Source: Acetobacter cibinongensis (GTDB lineage: Bacteria; Pseudomonadota; Alphaproteobacteria; Acetobacterales; Acetobacteraceae). Taken from it: DNA of 64,000 nt. The notes under the pieces were generated by a model. That model was not told where the DNA came from. It made no database searches and was given only the letters and a program-made list of their open reading frames with translations. Positions 36,836 through 46,193 of the stretch are shown piece after piece (position 1 is the stretch's first letter; each line of letters starts with the position of its first letter). A program made the translations under genes and the position numbers. Location of the stretch: positions 1 to 64,000 of the forward strand of contig NZ_BAMV01000001.1 of NCBI RefSeq assembly GCF_000963925.1. Reading direction: 5' to 3'.

Positions 36836-37561
36836 TTGACCCGACCTTATCCAGCGAGACCACACCCTTTGTCCGGCACGTCCTCTCTTCCCCGTATCCG
36901 ATTGTCTGGCCGGTCTTTTCTGGCCCTTACTCTTACGCCAGAAGCGCCTTTGGTGAATTGGTTAGAAGCGCTTGATGCGCAACTGGCACGTTCTGCAGGC
37001 TTTTTTTCAGGCAAGCCTATTATTCTTGATCTGAGCCGTGTCACCGCAGACACGCCTAATCTGCCGTATCTGAAAACGGCTCTGGAAGAACGCGGTGTCC
37101 GCATTATCGGCATAGAAAATGGCGATAGAGACTGGCCTGCTGTTGCAGAATGGGACTGGCCCGAGAGTTTTGTGGGCGGCCGCGCCTCCGGGGAGATGGA
37201 CGTTCCAGAAGAAAACATTCCTCCCCCCCCTCCCACAAGCCTGCTGATTGAAGAACCAGTACGCTCTGGCCAGCATATTGTCTGGCCTGATGGGGATGTC
37301 ATCATTCTAGGTTCTGTCTCCTCCGGGGCGGAGGTTTCTGCTGGCGGGTCCATCCATATTTATGGTGCTCTGCGGGGGCGCGCCATTGCCGGTATTGGTG
37401 GCAATGCAAATGCGCGTATCTTCACCCGCCATCTTGCTGCCGAATTGGTGGCTATTGATGGGTTTTATGCGACAGCGGAAGAAATGGGAGCAGAGCATAA
37501 TGGCAAACCGGCACAGGTACTGCTTGACGGTGAAACCATCGTTTTTCGGTCAGTTACATAA
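36836..37561 (+). CDS. minC: Septum site-determining protein MinC
   Basis: A 241-residue FtsZ-assembly inhibitor. The N-terminal domain spans about residues 20-105; the C-terminal beta-helix domain has HIVWPDGDVIILGSVSSGAEVSAGGSIHIYGALRGRAIAGIGGNANARIF, which binds MinD. A proline-rich linker (IPPPPPTS) joins them. The only convenient start is TTG at 36836 with a weak TAGG before it; the true start is uncertain. minD follows after 145 bp, so it may have its own promoter. Confidence 0.93.
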   Translation: MTRPYPARPHPLSGTSSLPRIRLSGRSFLALTLTPEAPLVNWLEALDAQLARSAGFFSGKPIILDLSRVTADTPNLPYLKTALEERGVRIIGIENGDRDWPAVAEWDWPESFVGGRASGEMDVPEENIPPPPPTSLLIEEPVRSGQHIVWPDGDVIILGSVSSGAEVSAGGSIHIYGALRGRAIAGIGGNANARIFTRHLAAELVAIDGFYATAEEMGAEHNGKPAQVLLDGETIVFRSVT

Positions 37562-37706
37562 CAACAAACACGTTACCTGAAACTATTAAGATTTTATGCC
37601 ATATTCTCCGTTCCCTTTTTAGCAGTAGATTGTATCCTAGCCTTAACATGGCCGTCATATCCTGATGATGGCACTTGCCGCGTAAGACAAAGAGGAAAAA
37701 AGACCA

Positions 37707-38522
37707 ATGTCAAAGGTTCTGGTCGTCACGTCAGGAAAAGGTGGGGTCGGCAAAACGACAACAACCGCCGCCCTGGGGGCCGCGCTTGCCAAAGCAGGCC
37801 AAAAAGTTGTTCTGGTCGATTTTGACGTTGGTTTGCGTAACCTTGATCTGGTCATGGGTGCAGAGCGCCGGGTTGTGTTTGACCTGATCAACGTCATTCA
37901 GGGGGACGCCAACCTTGCGCAGGCCCTGATTAAAGACAAACGCGTTGAAAATCTGTCACTCCTCCCTGCCTCTCAGACACGGGACAAGGATGCCCTGACA
38001 TCTGAAGGCGTTGAAAAAGTTATCAACGAACTCCGCTCAAAGTTCGACTGGGTCATATGCGATAGCCCTGCTGGCATTGAACGCGGCGCCCAGATGGCAA
38101 TGTACCACGCTGATGTGGCCGTCATTGTCACCAACCCGGAAGTGTCCTCCGTACGTGATAGCGACCGCATTATTGGCATGCTGGACAGCACGACAGCGCA
38201 CGCCAAAAAAGGCGACAAGATAGATAAGCACCTGCTTATTACCCGCTATGACCCGCAGCGCGCTGCCCGCGGTGACATGCTGGGCACCGATGACGTGCTG
38301 GATATTCTCTCCATCCCGCTTCTCGGTATTATCCCTGAAAGTGGTGATGTACTGCGCGCTTCAAACGTTGGTGCGCCGGTAACCATTGCCGAACCTGACA
38401 GCCCGCCTGCCCGCGCCTATACGGATGCCGCACGCCGCCTAAATGGCGAAAAGCTGGAAGTGACTATTCCTACAGAACGCAAGGGCCTGCTCGACTGGCT
38501 CTTTAAAAGGAGAGTTGCATGA
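37707..38522 (+). CDS. minD: Septum site-determining ATPase MinD
   Basis: A 271-residue deviant Walker ATPase. The P-loop is [16 protein letters not shown] (about residues 9-24), with [16 protein letters not shown] and [11 protein letters not shown] as family segments. The C-terminal amphipathic membrane helix is [12 protein letters not shown]. It recruits MinC to the membrane and oscillates with MinE. Ribosome site AGAGGA precedes the ATG. Its stop overlaps the minE start as ATGA. Confidence 0.97.
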   Translation: MSKVLVVTSGKGGVGKTTTTAALGAALAKAGQKVVLVDFDVGLRNLDLVMGAERRVVFDLINVIQGDANLAQALIKDKRVENLSLLPASQTRDKDALTSEGVEKVINELRSKFDWVICDSPAGIERGAQMAMYHADVAVIVTNPEVSSVRDSDRIIGMLDSTTAHAKKGDKIDKHLLITRYDPQRAARGDMLGTDDVLDILSIPLLGIIPESGDVLRASNVGAPVTIAEPDSPPARAYTDAARRLNGEKLEVTIPTERKGLLDWLFKRRVA

Positions 38523-38824
38523 GCTCCTTTCTCTCCAGTTTTTTTAAAAAACGTTCCTCAGCACCCGTAGCGCGTGATCGGTTGCAGATCCTGCTTGCCC
38601 ATGAACGTATTTCCGTGGGCGATGGCAAGGATGACCTCTTGGGTCAGCTTCACCGTGAGATTATGGAAGTTATTCAACGCCACGTGGCAGTTGATAAGGA
38701 CAAGGTTCAGATCAAGCTTGATCGTGGAGCCCATTGCTCCACGCTTGAGATTGATGTGGAAGTCCCCGGCCTGACCGATGCAAAAAGCAAGGCGGCCAAA
38801 GCTCCGGAAGCATCCAAGGCATAA
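38519..38824 (+). CDS. minE: Cell division topological specificity factor MinE
   Basis: A 101-residue activator of the MinD ATPase. The N-terminal membrane and MinD-binding part is [27 protein letters not shown], and the C-terminal dimer domain has [13 protein letters not shown] and [10 protein letters not shown] short Lys/Ala-rich tail follows ([16 protein letters not shown]). It overlaps minD by 4 bp and is followed by a terminator. Confidence 0.96.
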   Translation: MSSFLSSFFKKRSSAPVARDRLQILLAHERISVGDGKDDLLGQLHREIMEVIQRHVAVDKDKVQIKLDRGAHCSTLEIDVEVPGLTDAKSKAAKAPEASKA

Positions 38825-38853
38825 CGCCACAACGCTACCCAGCGCATAATATC

Positions 38854-38893
38854 AAAAAAAAGCCTGCACAGATTATGTGTCAGGCTTTTTTTG
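38854..38893. terminator. Bidirectional terminator between minE and the GntR gene
   Basis: AAGCCTG (38860-38866) pairs with CAGGCTT (38881-38887), with ACA/TGT inside, an A-run before and a T-run after. It can end both minE (+) and the GntR gene (-). Confidence 0.85.
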
Positions 38894-38914
38894 TTGGGCT
38901 TTTATCTCATCCCA

Positions 38915-39601
38915 TTACGGCAGGAATGGCTCCAACCAAGACTGAGCCTGTGCAAAGTCCTTGCGCATCGCTTCCCCCGCAGCATCCGGGTTATGCTGAC
39001 TAAACGCTTCAATAAGCTGTAAATGAGGGTGGTGTGCATCTGCCGGGCTGATGTCCGGCAGACCATTTGCCACGGCGTAAATCGGGCCAATACGTGTCCA
39101 GAGCCCATGCACAATACCAGCGGTCAGGCTAAGATTGGAAAAATCTGCCACCGCATTATGAAACGCGGCATTCGCGACAGCCGTCCCGTGTGAATCCTCT
39201 GCCTGATACGCCTGAATAAACGCGTCATGTCGTTCTTTCAGAACTTCTATCTGCTCCACGGTTGCGTGCTCTGCTACATCGCGGGCCAGACGTTCTTCAA
39301 TATCTGCCCGCAAGGCGTGAATTTCCAGAAAAATGGCGCGCGAAATTGCGGGCACCCGCGCCGTGTTTCGCTCATCCAGTTCCAACGCCTGCTCTGATAC
39401 GAGCCGCAGCAGCGCCTCTCGCACAGGCGTTGGGCTAAGATTGAGGGATGTTGCCAGTGGCCGCAACACAAGCCGCTCCCCGCCGCGGTACTGGCTATGG
39501 ATCAGCCGGTCCCTGATCTGCTGGTACGCATAGGCCGCAAGAGCCCCCCGCCCTGATGGACGGTCTGCGTGGGAAGAAAGGGCTGCATCCTGCATGGTCA
39601 T
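38915..39601 (-). CDS. GntR-family (FCD/FadR-type) transcriptional regulator
   Basis: A 228-residue regulator. The N-terminal wHTH has YAYQQIRDRLIHSQYRGGERLVLRPLATSLNLSPTPVREALLRLVSEQALEL. The C-terminal all-helical FCD domain shows the metal-binding style residues AAFHNAVADFS and HHPHLQLIEAFSQHN. The ATG overlaps the stop of the upstream ABC exporter gene by 4 bp, so the two are one unit, and the exporter is a possible target. The ligand is unknown. Confidence 0.92.
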   Translation of the reverse strand: MTMQDAALSSHADRPSGRGALAAYAYQQIRDRLIHSQYRGGERLVLRPLATSLNLSPTPVREALLRLVSEQALELDERNTARVPAISRAIFLEIHALRADIEERLARDVAEHATVEQIEVLKERHDAFIQAYQAEDSHGTAVANAAFHNAVADFSNLSLTAGIVHGLWTRIGPIYAVANGLPDISPADAHHPHLQLIEAFSQHNPDAAGEAMRKDFAQAQSWLEPFLP

Positions 39602-41388
39602 GCGTGGGTTACCTGCTTACTCAAAAAGTAGTTATACGGGCCGTCTTGCTGCTCCAGCACACCGGGAGGGCCATCCTCCACAATTTTGCCGTCCTGCATC
39701 ACGACAATTCTATCAAAATTCCGCAATGTTGAAAGCCGGTGTGCAACCGCAATCACTGTTCGCCCGATCATGAGGCGGTCTAGCGCCTGCTGAACATGCT
39801 CTTCACTCTCTGTATCCAGAGCGCTGGTAGCTTCATCAAGGATAAGGATGGGAGCATTGCGCAGGAAGGCACGGGCAATAGCAATTCTTTGCCGCTGACC
39901 ACCGGAGAGTTTGACCCCCCTATCCCCCACAATGGTGTTGAATCCTTCTGACATGGCCTCAATAAAATCTCGGCACCCCGCTGCCTGCGCTGCGGACTGC
40001 ACTTCTGTATCCGTTGCGTCCGGGCGGCCATAACGGATGTTTTCCAGCACACTTCTGTGCAGAAGAGACACATCCTGCGGCACTATGGACAGGCAGCTAC
40101 GCAATGCATCATCTGTCAGACCACGAATATCCTGACCATCAATCAGAATTTTACCGCCATTCACAAACCGCAAACGCTGTAGCAATGCCAGTACCGTACT
40201 TTTGCCGGAGCCAGAGCGGCCAACCAAGCCAACACGAGTGCCGGGCGTAATGTGCAGGTTAAAATCGTTCAGAACCGCAGAGCCATTGGGATAGGAAAAA
40301 CTGACATCCCGAAAATCGACATCCCCTTTAACAGGCCCAGCCATCACAGTAGCATCGGCCGCATCTGGCATATCGTGCGGGATAAGAAGTGCTGACAGCA
40401 CCTCTGACAGGCGGGCATTATGCTGGATTGTTTCCACCAAAGACATCGCAAGGTCACGCGTGCCATGCAGGATGGCAAAACCCAGCGTGATGACCATAAC
40501 AACCTGCCCTACGGTTGCCTGCCCCCACTGCCACAGGAGCACCGCCCATAGTAACAAACCGGTAGTCAGCACAGCGGTCATGGCCGCATGCACCATACGC
40601 AAGCGCTCCATATAGCGCAGAGATTTCAGCCTCTGCCCCATTTCATGCTGGGCAAGCGTATTAAAGCGCATGCGCTCCCGGCCGCGCATCCCAAAAGCGC
40701 GCACCAGAGCAATGTTACCCATAACGTCCAGTGTTTCACCTTCAAGCCCGGCAGCAGCCTCAGCGTAAAGGCCGTGCAGCCTGCGGCCCCTGACGGCCAG
40801 TTTGAACATGAGAAAACACAGGCCAAGAGCCGTCACGACGGTAACGCATCCCATAGTGCCACTGACCGAGAGCATCAGTATAACGGACAGCAACACATTC
40901 AGCGCGGGCGGCAGCACGTTCCATGCCAGCATGTTTTCCATAACAAAACTGACATTACCTGCCGTGGCAATGCGTACAGCAAGGGATGTTGGCATCCGGT
41001 CTGCAAAATAGGCTGGAGAATGACCTGTCAGAAAACGGAACAAATCCTGCCGAATATCCCCCGTTACCGCCACAAACGTGCCAGAGGCAAACCAACCGGC
41101 AACACGCCAGGAAATATTGTCGGCAATAATCAGGCCGATCAACAACCCGACGGCCTGCCAGACACTCCGGCCAGGCCCGCCCGTACCAGAAGCCGTCATG
41201 ATGTCCACAAGATGTCGGATGCCGTAAGAAGACAGGACCGAGCACGCAATGGCCATCCCCACCGCGCCAAACACCATGACATGCGCAAAAGCGCGATGCC
41301 GCATATAACGGAGCAGAAACCTGACAGGATGCCCAGCATACTGGTGCAGTTCGTCATCTGGCACCGTCACGGTCGTGGAAGATGTCAT
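39598..41388 (-). CDS. ABC exporter, fused membrane and ATPase domains
   Basis: A 596-residue half-transporter of the MsbA/lipid or drug exporter type. Six helices occupy about residues 30-320. The ATPase has Walker A GRSGSGKST, the Q-loop region IVPQDVSLLHRSVLENIRYG, signature LSGGQRQR, Walker B ILILDEATSALD and the H-loop VAHRLSTL. It probably works as a homodimer. The substrate cannot be told from sequence. It is divergent from cysG across 249 bp and translationally coupled to GntR. Confidence 0.92.
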   Translation of the reverse strand: MTSSTTVTVPDDELHQYAGHPVRFLLRYMRHRAFAHVMVFGAVGMAIACSVLSSYGIRHLVDIMTASGTGGPGRSVWQAVGLLIGLIIADNISWRVAGWFASGTFVAVTGDIRQDLFRFLTGHSPAYFADRMPTSLAVRIATAGNVSFVMENMLAWNVLPPALNVLLSVILMLSVSGTMGCVTVVTALGLCFLMFKLAVRGRRLHGLYAEAAAGLEGETLDVMGNIALVRAFGMRGRERMRFNTLAQHEMGQRLKSLRYMERLRMVHAAMTAVLTTGLLLWAVLLWQWGQATVGQVVMVITLGFAILHGTRDLAMSLVETIQHNARLSEVLSALLIPHDMPDAADATVMAGPVKGDVDFRDVSFSYPNGSAVLNDFNLHITPGTRVGLVGRSGSGKSTVLALLQRLRFVNGGKILIDGQDIRGLTDDALRSCLSIVPQDVSLLHRSVLENIRYGRPDATDTEVQSAAQAAGCRDFIEAMSEGFNTIVGDRGVKLSGGQRQRIAIARAFLRNAPILILDEATSALDTESEEHVQQALDRLMIGRTVIAVAHRLSTLRNFDRIVVMQDGKIVEDGPPGVLEQQDGPYNYFLSKQVTHA

Positions 41389-41637
41389 GCGTGTCCTTTT
41401 TGATACTCTATGCTCAAATCCAGGCAGCCGTTGCGCAATACCGGAATCCCTGTCACTTGGGCCATACTACACTCCGTGAAAAAAGCAGATTCGGGCCGCC
41501 TGCGTCTCCCCTATTTCCTGCCAGATAGCGGCTCCAAGATGGCAGGGAGGAGATGAGGCTGGAAATAGCATTTTTTTCCGGTCATTTTTGCCTTCAAGAC
41601 TTGCCTTACTGGCGCAAGCCTGCTTGCTGATCTGATT

Positions 41638-43044
41638 ATGCAACGATCATCATCGCATACGACCTGGTTTCCTATCGTGCTCCGCATGGACGGTGCGCGT
41701 GTTCTTGTTATTGGCGGCGGCAATGTCGCGGCCAATAAAATACAGCTCCTCGTCCCAACCGGTGCCAAAATTGAGGTTCTCTCCCAAAACCTCACGCCAG
41801 AATTGCAGCGCCTTGCCGAGGAAAGTGCCATTGAGCACGTCGCGATAGACGTAACCCCGCATGATGTTAAGGCACGATTGGCCGGGTGCAGGCTGGTCTA
41901 TGTGGCAACAAACGATGCTGCTTTGAACCGTGACATCGCCTCCGTCTGTCAGGCAGAAAATGTTCCTGTGTGTGCGGTCGATGATCCCGGAATTTCCAGC
42001 TTCATAACGCCCGCCCTGTCCATACGCGGCGCTGTGCAGGTTGCCGTGTCCACAGGTGGCGCGGCGCCTGTTCTGGCACGCCGCCTACGTGCCAGAATTG
42101 AGGAAGTTCTGCCCGCCGGGCTGCATAGGCTGGTGGAGTTTATGCAGGACAAGCGCCTTCCGCTGCGCGAAAAGCTGCCCGCCTCCTCTGACCGCAGACA
42201 GGTATGGGAGCGTTTTCTGGATGGCAGAGGGCAGCATCTGGCTCTGAAAGGTGACACGCAGGCCGCAGCAGAAGAGCTGGACCAGCTTACACAGGGTCAT
42301 ACGCCACAGGGTGAGGTCTGGCTTGTTGGCGCAGGCCCCGGAGACCCTGACCTGCTGACATTGGCAGCACTCCGCCTGATGCAGGATGCCGATACGGTTT
42401 TATATGACAACCTGATCGGCCGGGATATCCTCAATTATGTCCGCCGGGACGCAGAGCGCGTGTTTGTTGGCAAGCAGCGCAACCGGCACACCCTGCCTCA
42501 AGAAGGCATTAATGAAGAACTGATCCGCCGCGCCAAAGCCGGCGAGCGTGTTTTGCGCCTAAAGGGGGGAGATCCCTTTATCTTTGGGCGTGGCGGCGAG
42601 GAAATGGAGGCACTGGTTGCTGCGGGGGTACCCTTCCGCATTGTGCCAGGTATTTCCGCTGCCAATGGGTGTGCAGCTTATGCCGGTATTCCCCTGACAC
42701 ATCGGGACTGTGCTCAGTCCTGCCTGTTCATAACGGGCCATGCACGTGCCGATGGCACTTTGGAACTGGCGTGGGACAGGATAGCCCTCCGCGGCCAGAC
42801 TGTTGTTATCTATATGGGTCTTAGCATGCTGCCTGACCTGTGCGCACAACTGCATGCACACGGCCTGCCTGCTGACTGGCCAGCAGCACTTGTGGAGCGT
42901 GGCACCTCGCCTGAGCAGCGTGTATTTACCGGCACTCTCGCATCCCTGCCAAACCTAGCCCAGAGCAACGGGGTAACAAGCCCTGCGCTCGTTATCGTTG
43001 GCGAAGTTGTCCAGCACAGAGTAGTTCCTGCGCCTCCCACTTAA
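41638..43044 (+). CDS. cysG: Sirohaem synthase CysG (trifunctional)
   Basis: A 468-residue fusion. The N-terminal third is the precorrin-2 dehydrogenase/sirohydrochlorin ferrochelatase (ARVLVIGGGNVAANKIQLLVPTGAKIEVLS, DDPGISSFITPALSIRGAVQVAVSTGGAAPVLARRLR). The C-terminal part is uroporphyrinogen III methyltransferase (EVWLVGAGPGDPDLLTLAALRLMQDADTVLYDNL, VGKQRNRH, LRLKGGDPFIFGRGGEE, PGISAANGCAAYAGIPLTHRDCAQS). It makes sirohaem for sulfite or nitrite reductase. No sulfate-assimilation gene is adjacent. The start is the ATG at 41638. Confidence 0.95.
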   Translation: MQRSSSHTTWFPIVLRMDGARVLVIGGGNVAANKIQLLVPTGAKIEVLSQNLTPELQRLAEESAIEHVAIDVTPHDVKARLAGCRLVYVATNDAALNRDIASVCQAENVPVCAVDDPGISSFITPALSIRGAVQVAVSTGGAAPVLARRLRARIEEVLPAGLHRLVEFMQDKRLPLREKLPASSDRRQVWERFLDGRGQHLALKGDTQAAAEELDQLTQGHTPQGEVWLVGAGPGDPDLLTLAALRLMQDADTVLYDNLIGRDILNYVRRDAERVFVGKQRNRHTLPQEGINEELIRRAKAGERVLRLKGGDPFIFGRGGEEMEALVAAGVPFRIVPGISAANGCAAYAGIPLTHRDCAQSCLFITGHARADGTLELAWDRIALRGQTVVIYMGLSMLPDLCAQLHAHGLPADWPAALVERGTSPEQRVFTGTLASLPNLAQSNGVTSPALVIVGEVVQHRVVPAPPT

Positions 43045-43456
43045 TAAAATAATCGTGATAAGTGGGATATTCGCCCCCGAACTCTGTCTCCATTTTTTCG
43101 GCGCTGCAAATTTTCGCAGTTTTTGCAAGATTCAATCTTGGCATACCTCCCCCTTTGTCTTCACGGGGTAAGGGCCAGCGCGCTTCATTACTTGCGCCCT
43201 GTTATAACATTTTTTCCGCGAAACAAATTCCCACAACCAACTGATATATAAAGTTTTTCCTGCCCTCACCTGTTTTTACCACGCCCATGCCGTGCCCAAC
43301 ACCACAGGCAGGCTCGGTACCGCGCCATAACAATCGCTTGAGTTGAAGAGAAAACTGTCAGGTTTGCCTACACATGTTTGTGTAGTTCTCACCATGTTGA
43401 CGACAACGGGACTGTTCCTCAACAGAAAGGAAGATCACCCCAAGGAGCATGCCGCT
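43045..43456 (+). other. 412-bp intergenic region and 5' leader of the porin gene
   Basis: No convincing gene. It holds a 10-bp palindrome TGTTATAACA at 43200-43209 and a small hairpin CTACACA-TGTT-TGTGTAG at 43368-43385. The frame continuing into the porin from 43343 includes residues with no signal-peptide logic and is taken as leader. A promoter is expected, but I see no clear -35/-10 pair. Confidence 0.5.
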
Positions 43457-45100
43457 ATGGCTCACAAGAAGCCGTTTTTGTTCTCGACCCTTCTTGCCGC
43501 CTCGGTTTGTTTCCCGCTTGCCTGCCCCTCTATTGTGCTGGCAGATGATTATAGTGACCTGCTGGATATTTTACGGGCAAAAGGCAGCCTGACCCAGCAT
43601 GAGTACGACACCCTCCTGTCCAAACACATTCACCGCGCTGCGGCACCACAACACGTCACACGTACCGCTGAGCATACCGCCGCAACGCCATCGGCGCGGC
43701 GTGTCGCAGCGCGTACGACCTCTCACCCGGTAGAAGCAGGCTACGAAGACGGGATTCGTTTTGACCCCGGACAGGAAGAGAGCGCTACGCTGCGTGCACA
43801 GAATGCCGCCGACCGCGCAGAAGCCAGCGCACGGTCTGCCCAGCAGGCCATGCTTTCCACTCAGAACGCCCTTAACAGTTCCAGTGTTGTCCGTGTGGCC
43901 AAATACGTGCCCGGCAAGGGGTTAACCTTTAAAGCCGGTCCGGTTGACATCAATTTCTCTGGCTTTGTGAACGGTTTTTACACTTATAACAGCCCTGCGG
44001 GAGGCCGCCCGGTAGCCGGGGGCGTGTCCACCGGGTCAAGTGGCTTTGACTCGTCTTCCGTACGCAATGGCCTGCTCCCGGCAGGCTTCATCCTCAAACT
44101 CAGCACCACGCAGTCCGGCATTGATATGTCTGCTGTGCTCGGCATGTATCCGGGCGTGAACAACGCCAAAAACGGGGCCTTCAACGCCAATACTGGTGGT
44201 AGCCCGGTTGGTCTGGGTACCGCCGGGATCGATTTACGTCAGGTTTACGTTACGTTTGGCACCAAAGAGGTAGGAACATTCAAGGTCGGGCGTGATCTGG
44301 CCATTTTCGGCAGCGATGCCATCCTGAACGATGCCACGCTGCTCAGTGTGGGCTCAACAGGCAGTAATGCGGCCCCCGGCAATACCTCTCTGGGCCGTAT
44401 CGGTGTTGGATATGTTTATGCGGACTGGATCCCACAAATTTCTTACGTGTCCCCCACCTATCATGGGCTTCAGGGGTCTGTGGGTGTGTTCCAGCCACTG
44501 GACCAATTCAATTTTGCTGGCGGAGGGCTGTCGGCTGAATCCCAACAGCATTCTTCACCCATGGTACAGGGCAAGGCGACCTATGACTTTGCTATTGGCG
44601 GCATAAAAACACGCCTCTGGGCCAGCTTCCTGATCCAGCATCATCAAGGCCTGACAAGTGATACCATTGCCGAAAGCGACCATAGAAGCGCCATGACGGA
44701 AGCCGGAGAAATTGGCGCAAAATTCACGTACAGGAACTTTCAGGGCGTCGCGTATTATTACCGTGGGAGCGGCCTGGGCACCACGGCTCTGTTCTTTGAT
44801 GGGGTAGCCGCCAACGGCCGCAAACGCTCGTCAGAAGGATATTATGTGCAGGCCATGTATAACTTCACCAAAAAATTCAAACTGGTGGGGAGCTATGGGG
44901 TTAGTAACCTGTATCAGGCACCGGGAGAAAATGACTCCATGCTCGTCCGGCGCAATCAGTCTGAAGTAGGTGCCGCTTATTACAGCCTGACAGACTGGCT
45001 GAACCTTGTAGCCGAATTTGCCCACACCAACTCCGCCGCCCACGGTGGCAACCATAACAGCGATAATTCAGGCTCCGGCGGGGTTATTCTTCTGTTCTGA
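43457..45100 (+). CDS. Outer-membrane porin
   Basis: A 547-residue porin. It has a signal peptide (KKPFLFSTLLAASVCFPLACPSIVLA), a small N-terminal motif DLLDILRAKGSLTQHEYDTLLSKH, and a coiled coil (TLRAQNAADRAEASARSAQQAMLSTQNALN). A long barrel with alternating strands ends in Phe (GGVILLF). The N-terminal motif and coiled coil are usual for OprO/OprP-like and acetic-acid-bacterial porins. The ATG at 43457 has AAGGAG 9 bases upstream, far better than the alternative at 43343. Solute specificity is unknown. The aldo/keto reductase follows by 92 bp. Confidence 0.88.
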   Translation: MAHKKPFLFSTLLAASVCFPLACPSIVLADDYSDLLDILRAKGSLTQHEYDTLLSKHIHRAAAPQHVTRTAEHTAATPSARRVAARTTSHPVEAGYEDGIRFDPGQEESATLRAQNAADRAEASARSAQQAMLSTQNALNSSSVVRVAKYVPGKGLTFKAGPVDINFSGFVNGFYTYNSPAGGRPVAGGVSTGSSGFDSSSVRNGLLPAGFILKLSTTQSGIDMSAVLGMYPGVNNAKNGAFNANTGGSPVGLGTAGIDLRQVYVTFGTKEVGTFKVGRDLAIFGSDAILNDATLLSVGSTGSNAAPGNTSLGRIGVGYVYADWIPQISYVSPTYHGLQGSVGVFQPLDQFNFAGGGLSAESQQHSSPMVQGKATYDFAIGGIKTRLWASFLIQHHQGLTSDTIAESDHRSAMTEAGEIGAKFTYRNFQGVAYYYRGSGLGTTALFFDGVAANGRKRSSEGYYVQAMYNFTKKFKLVGSYGVSNLYQAPGENDSMLVRRNQSEVGAAYYSLTDWLNLVAEFAHTNSAAHGGNHNSDNSGSGGVILLF

Positions 45101-45192
45101 GTGTCAGGTTCTGGCTGGGTTGCTTGGAACATCCCAGCCGACCGCGCGTTGGCAAGGCAGTCTCTCATACGTTTTGTTAAAGGATAGTCACC

Positions 45193-46020
45193 ATGCCAGC
45201 AGCACCGCTCCTTCCGCTTAACGATGGTAAGTCCATTCCGTCTGTCGGGTTTGGAACCTACCCGATGAAAGACCAGCAACTGGAAACAGCCGTCCAGGCG
45301 GCTCTGCTAACCGGTTACCGGCTGATTGATACGGCTGCCAGCTATGAGAATGAAACGAACGTAGGCAATGCCCTGCAGGCCTCCAGCGTTGAGCGGAAGG
45401 ACATTTTCCTTTCCACCAAGCTCCGTGGATCTGACCAAGGGTACGATGCAGCCCTGCGTGGGCTGGATGCCAGCCTTCAGCGCCTGAATGTTGAGTATGT
45501 TGACCTGTACCTCATTCACTGGCCCCTGCCCGCGAAGGATCTGTACGTCGAGAGCTGGAAAGCCATGATCGCCGCCCAGAAAGATGGGAAAATCCGGTCA
45601 ATCGGGGTCTCCAACTTCAAACCAGCCCATTTGGAACGTCTATTGCAGGAAACGGGTGTGGTGCCCGTGGTCAACCAGATCGAAATTCATGCGGATTTCC
45701 CACAAAACGAACAGCGCGCCTTCAACGCCCGCCACAACATTCTCACGCAGGGCTGGAGCCCGTTGGGAAAAGGCCTGATGGACAACCCCACCATCACCCA
45801 ACTAGCGGAGAAGCATAACCGCAACCCTGCCCAGATCATGCTGCGCTGGGCAACCCAGCTTCAGATCATCCCTCTTCCCAAATCCGGCAACCCGGACCGT
45901 ATGCGCGCCAATCTGGATATCTTTGACTTCACTCTGGACGCTGACGATATGGCTGCCATTGCCAAGCTGGACACCAACAATCGTCTGGGCGGAGACCCGG
46001 ACACACACGAAGAATTCTAA
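45193..46020 (+). CDS. Aldo/keto reductase (2,5-diketo-gluconate reductase-like)
   Basis: A 275-residue NADPH-dependent (beta/alpha)8 oxidoreductase. The catalytic tetrad is visible: Asp and Tyr in LIDTAASYENE, Lys in FLSTKL, and His in LIHWP. The nucleotide-binding part has PLPKSGNPDRMRAN. Family members reduce aldehydes, methylglyoxal or keto-sugar acids; the last is attractive in an acetic acid bacterium but unproven. A terminator follows the stop. Confidence 0.92.
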   Translation: MPAAPLLPLNDGKSIPSVGFGTYPMKDQQLETAVQAALLTGYRLIDTAASYENETNVGNALQASSVERKDIFLSTKLRGSDQGYDAALRGLDASLQRLNVEYVDLYLIHWPLPAKDLYVESWKAMIAAQKDGKIRSIGVSNFKPAHLERLLQETGVVPVVNQIEIHADFPQNEQRAFNARHNILTQGWSPLGKGLMDNPTITQLAEKHNRNPAQIMLRWATQLQIIPLPKSGNPDRMRANLDIFDFTLDADDMAAIAKLDTNNRLGGDPDTHEEF

Positions 46021-46032
46021 CTTATTTCACCC

Positions 46033-46063
46033 TTGACGGAGGCATAGTTGAGCCCTCCGTCAA
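46033..46063 (+). terminator. Intrinsic terminator after the aldo/keto reductase gene
   Basis: A perfect 10-bp stem TTGACGGAGG (46033-46042) with CCTCCGTCAA (46054-46063), loop of 11 bases. A TTTTTTTATTTTT tract starts 6 bases later. Confidence 0.75.
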
Positions 46064-46193
46064 AAAAACTTTTTTTATTTTTCAGGCAGAAGCCACGTTA
46101 AAGCCGCATCTTTGCTACATATCCCCTCCTCGCGTACGATCTGATCCCGCAAGGGGGTGTTGCCCTTGTGGCAGGAGGGGGTAGATAAGGCAG

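Noticed and set aside
40588-41403. 271-codon plus-strand frame
   Set aside because: It is antisense to the ABC exporter, which has all ABC motifs; the product is rich in His, Gln and Arg with no recognisable fold.
43200-43209. TGTTATAACA upstream of the porin as a Zur box
   Set aside because: The half-sites are fused with no spacer, unlike a true Zur box; AT-rich chance symmetry is likely.
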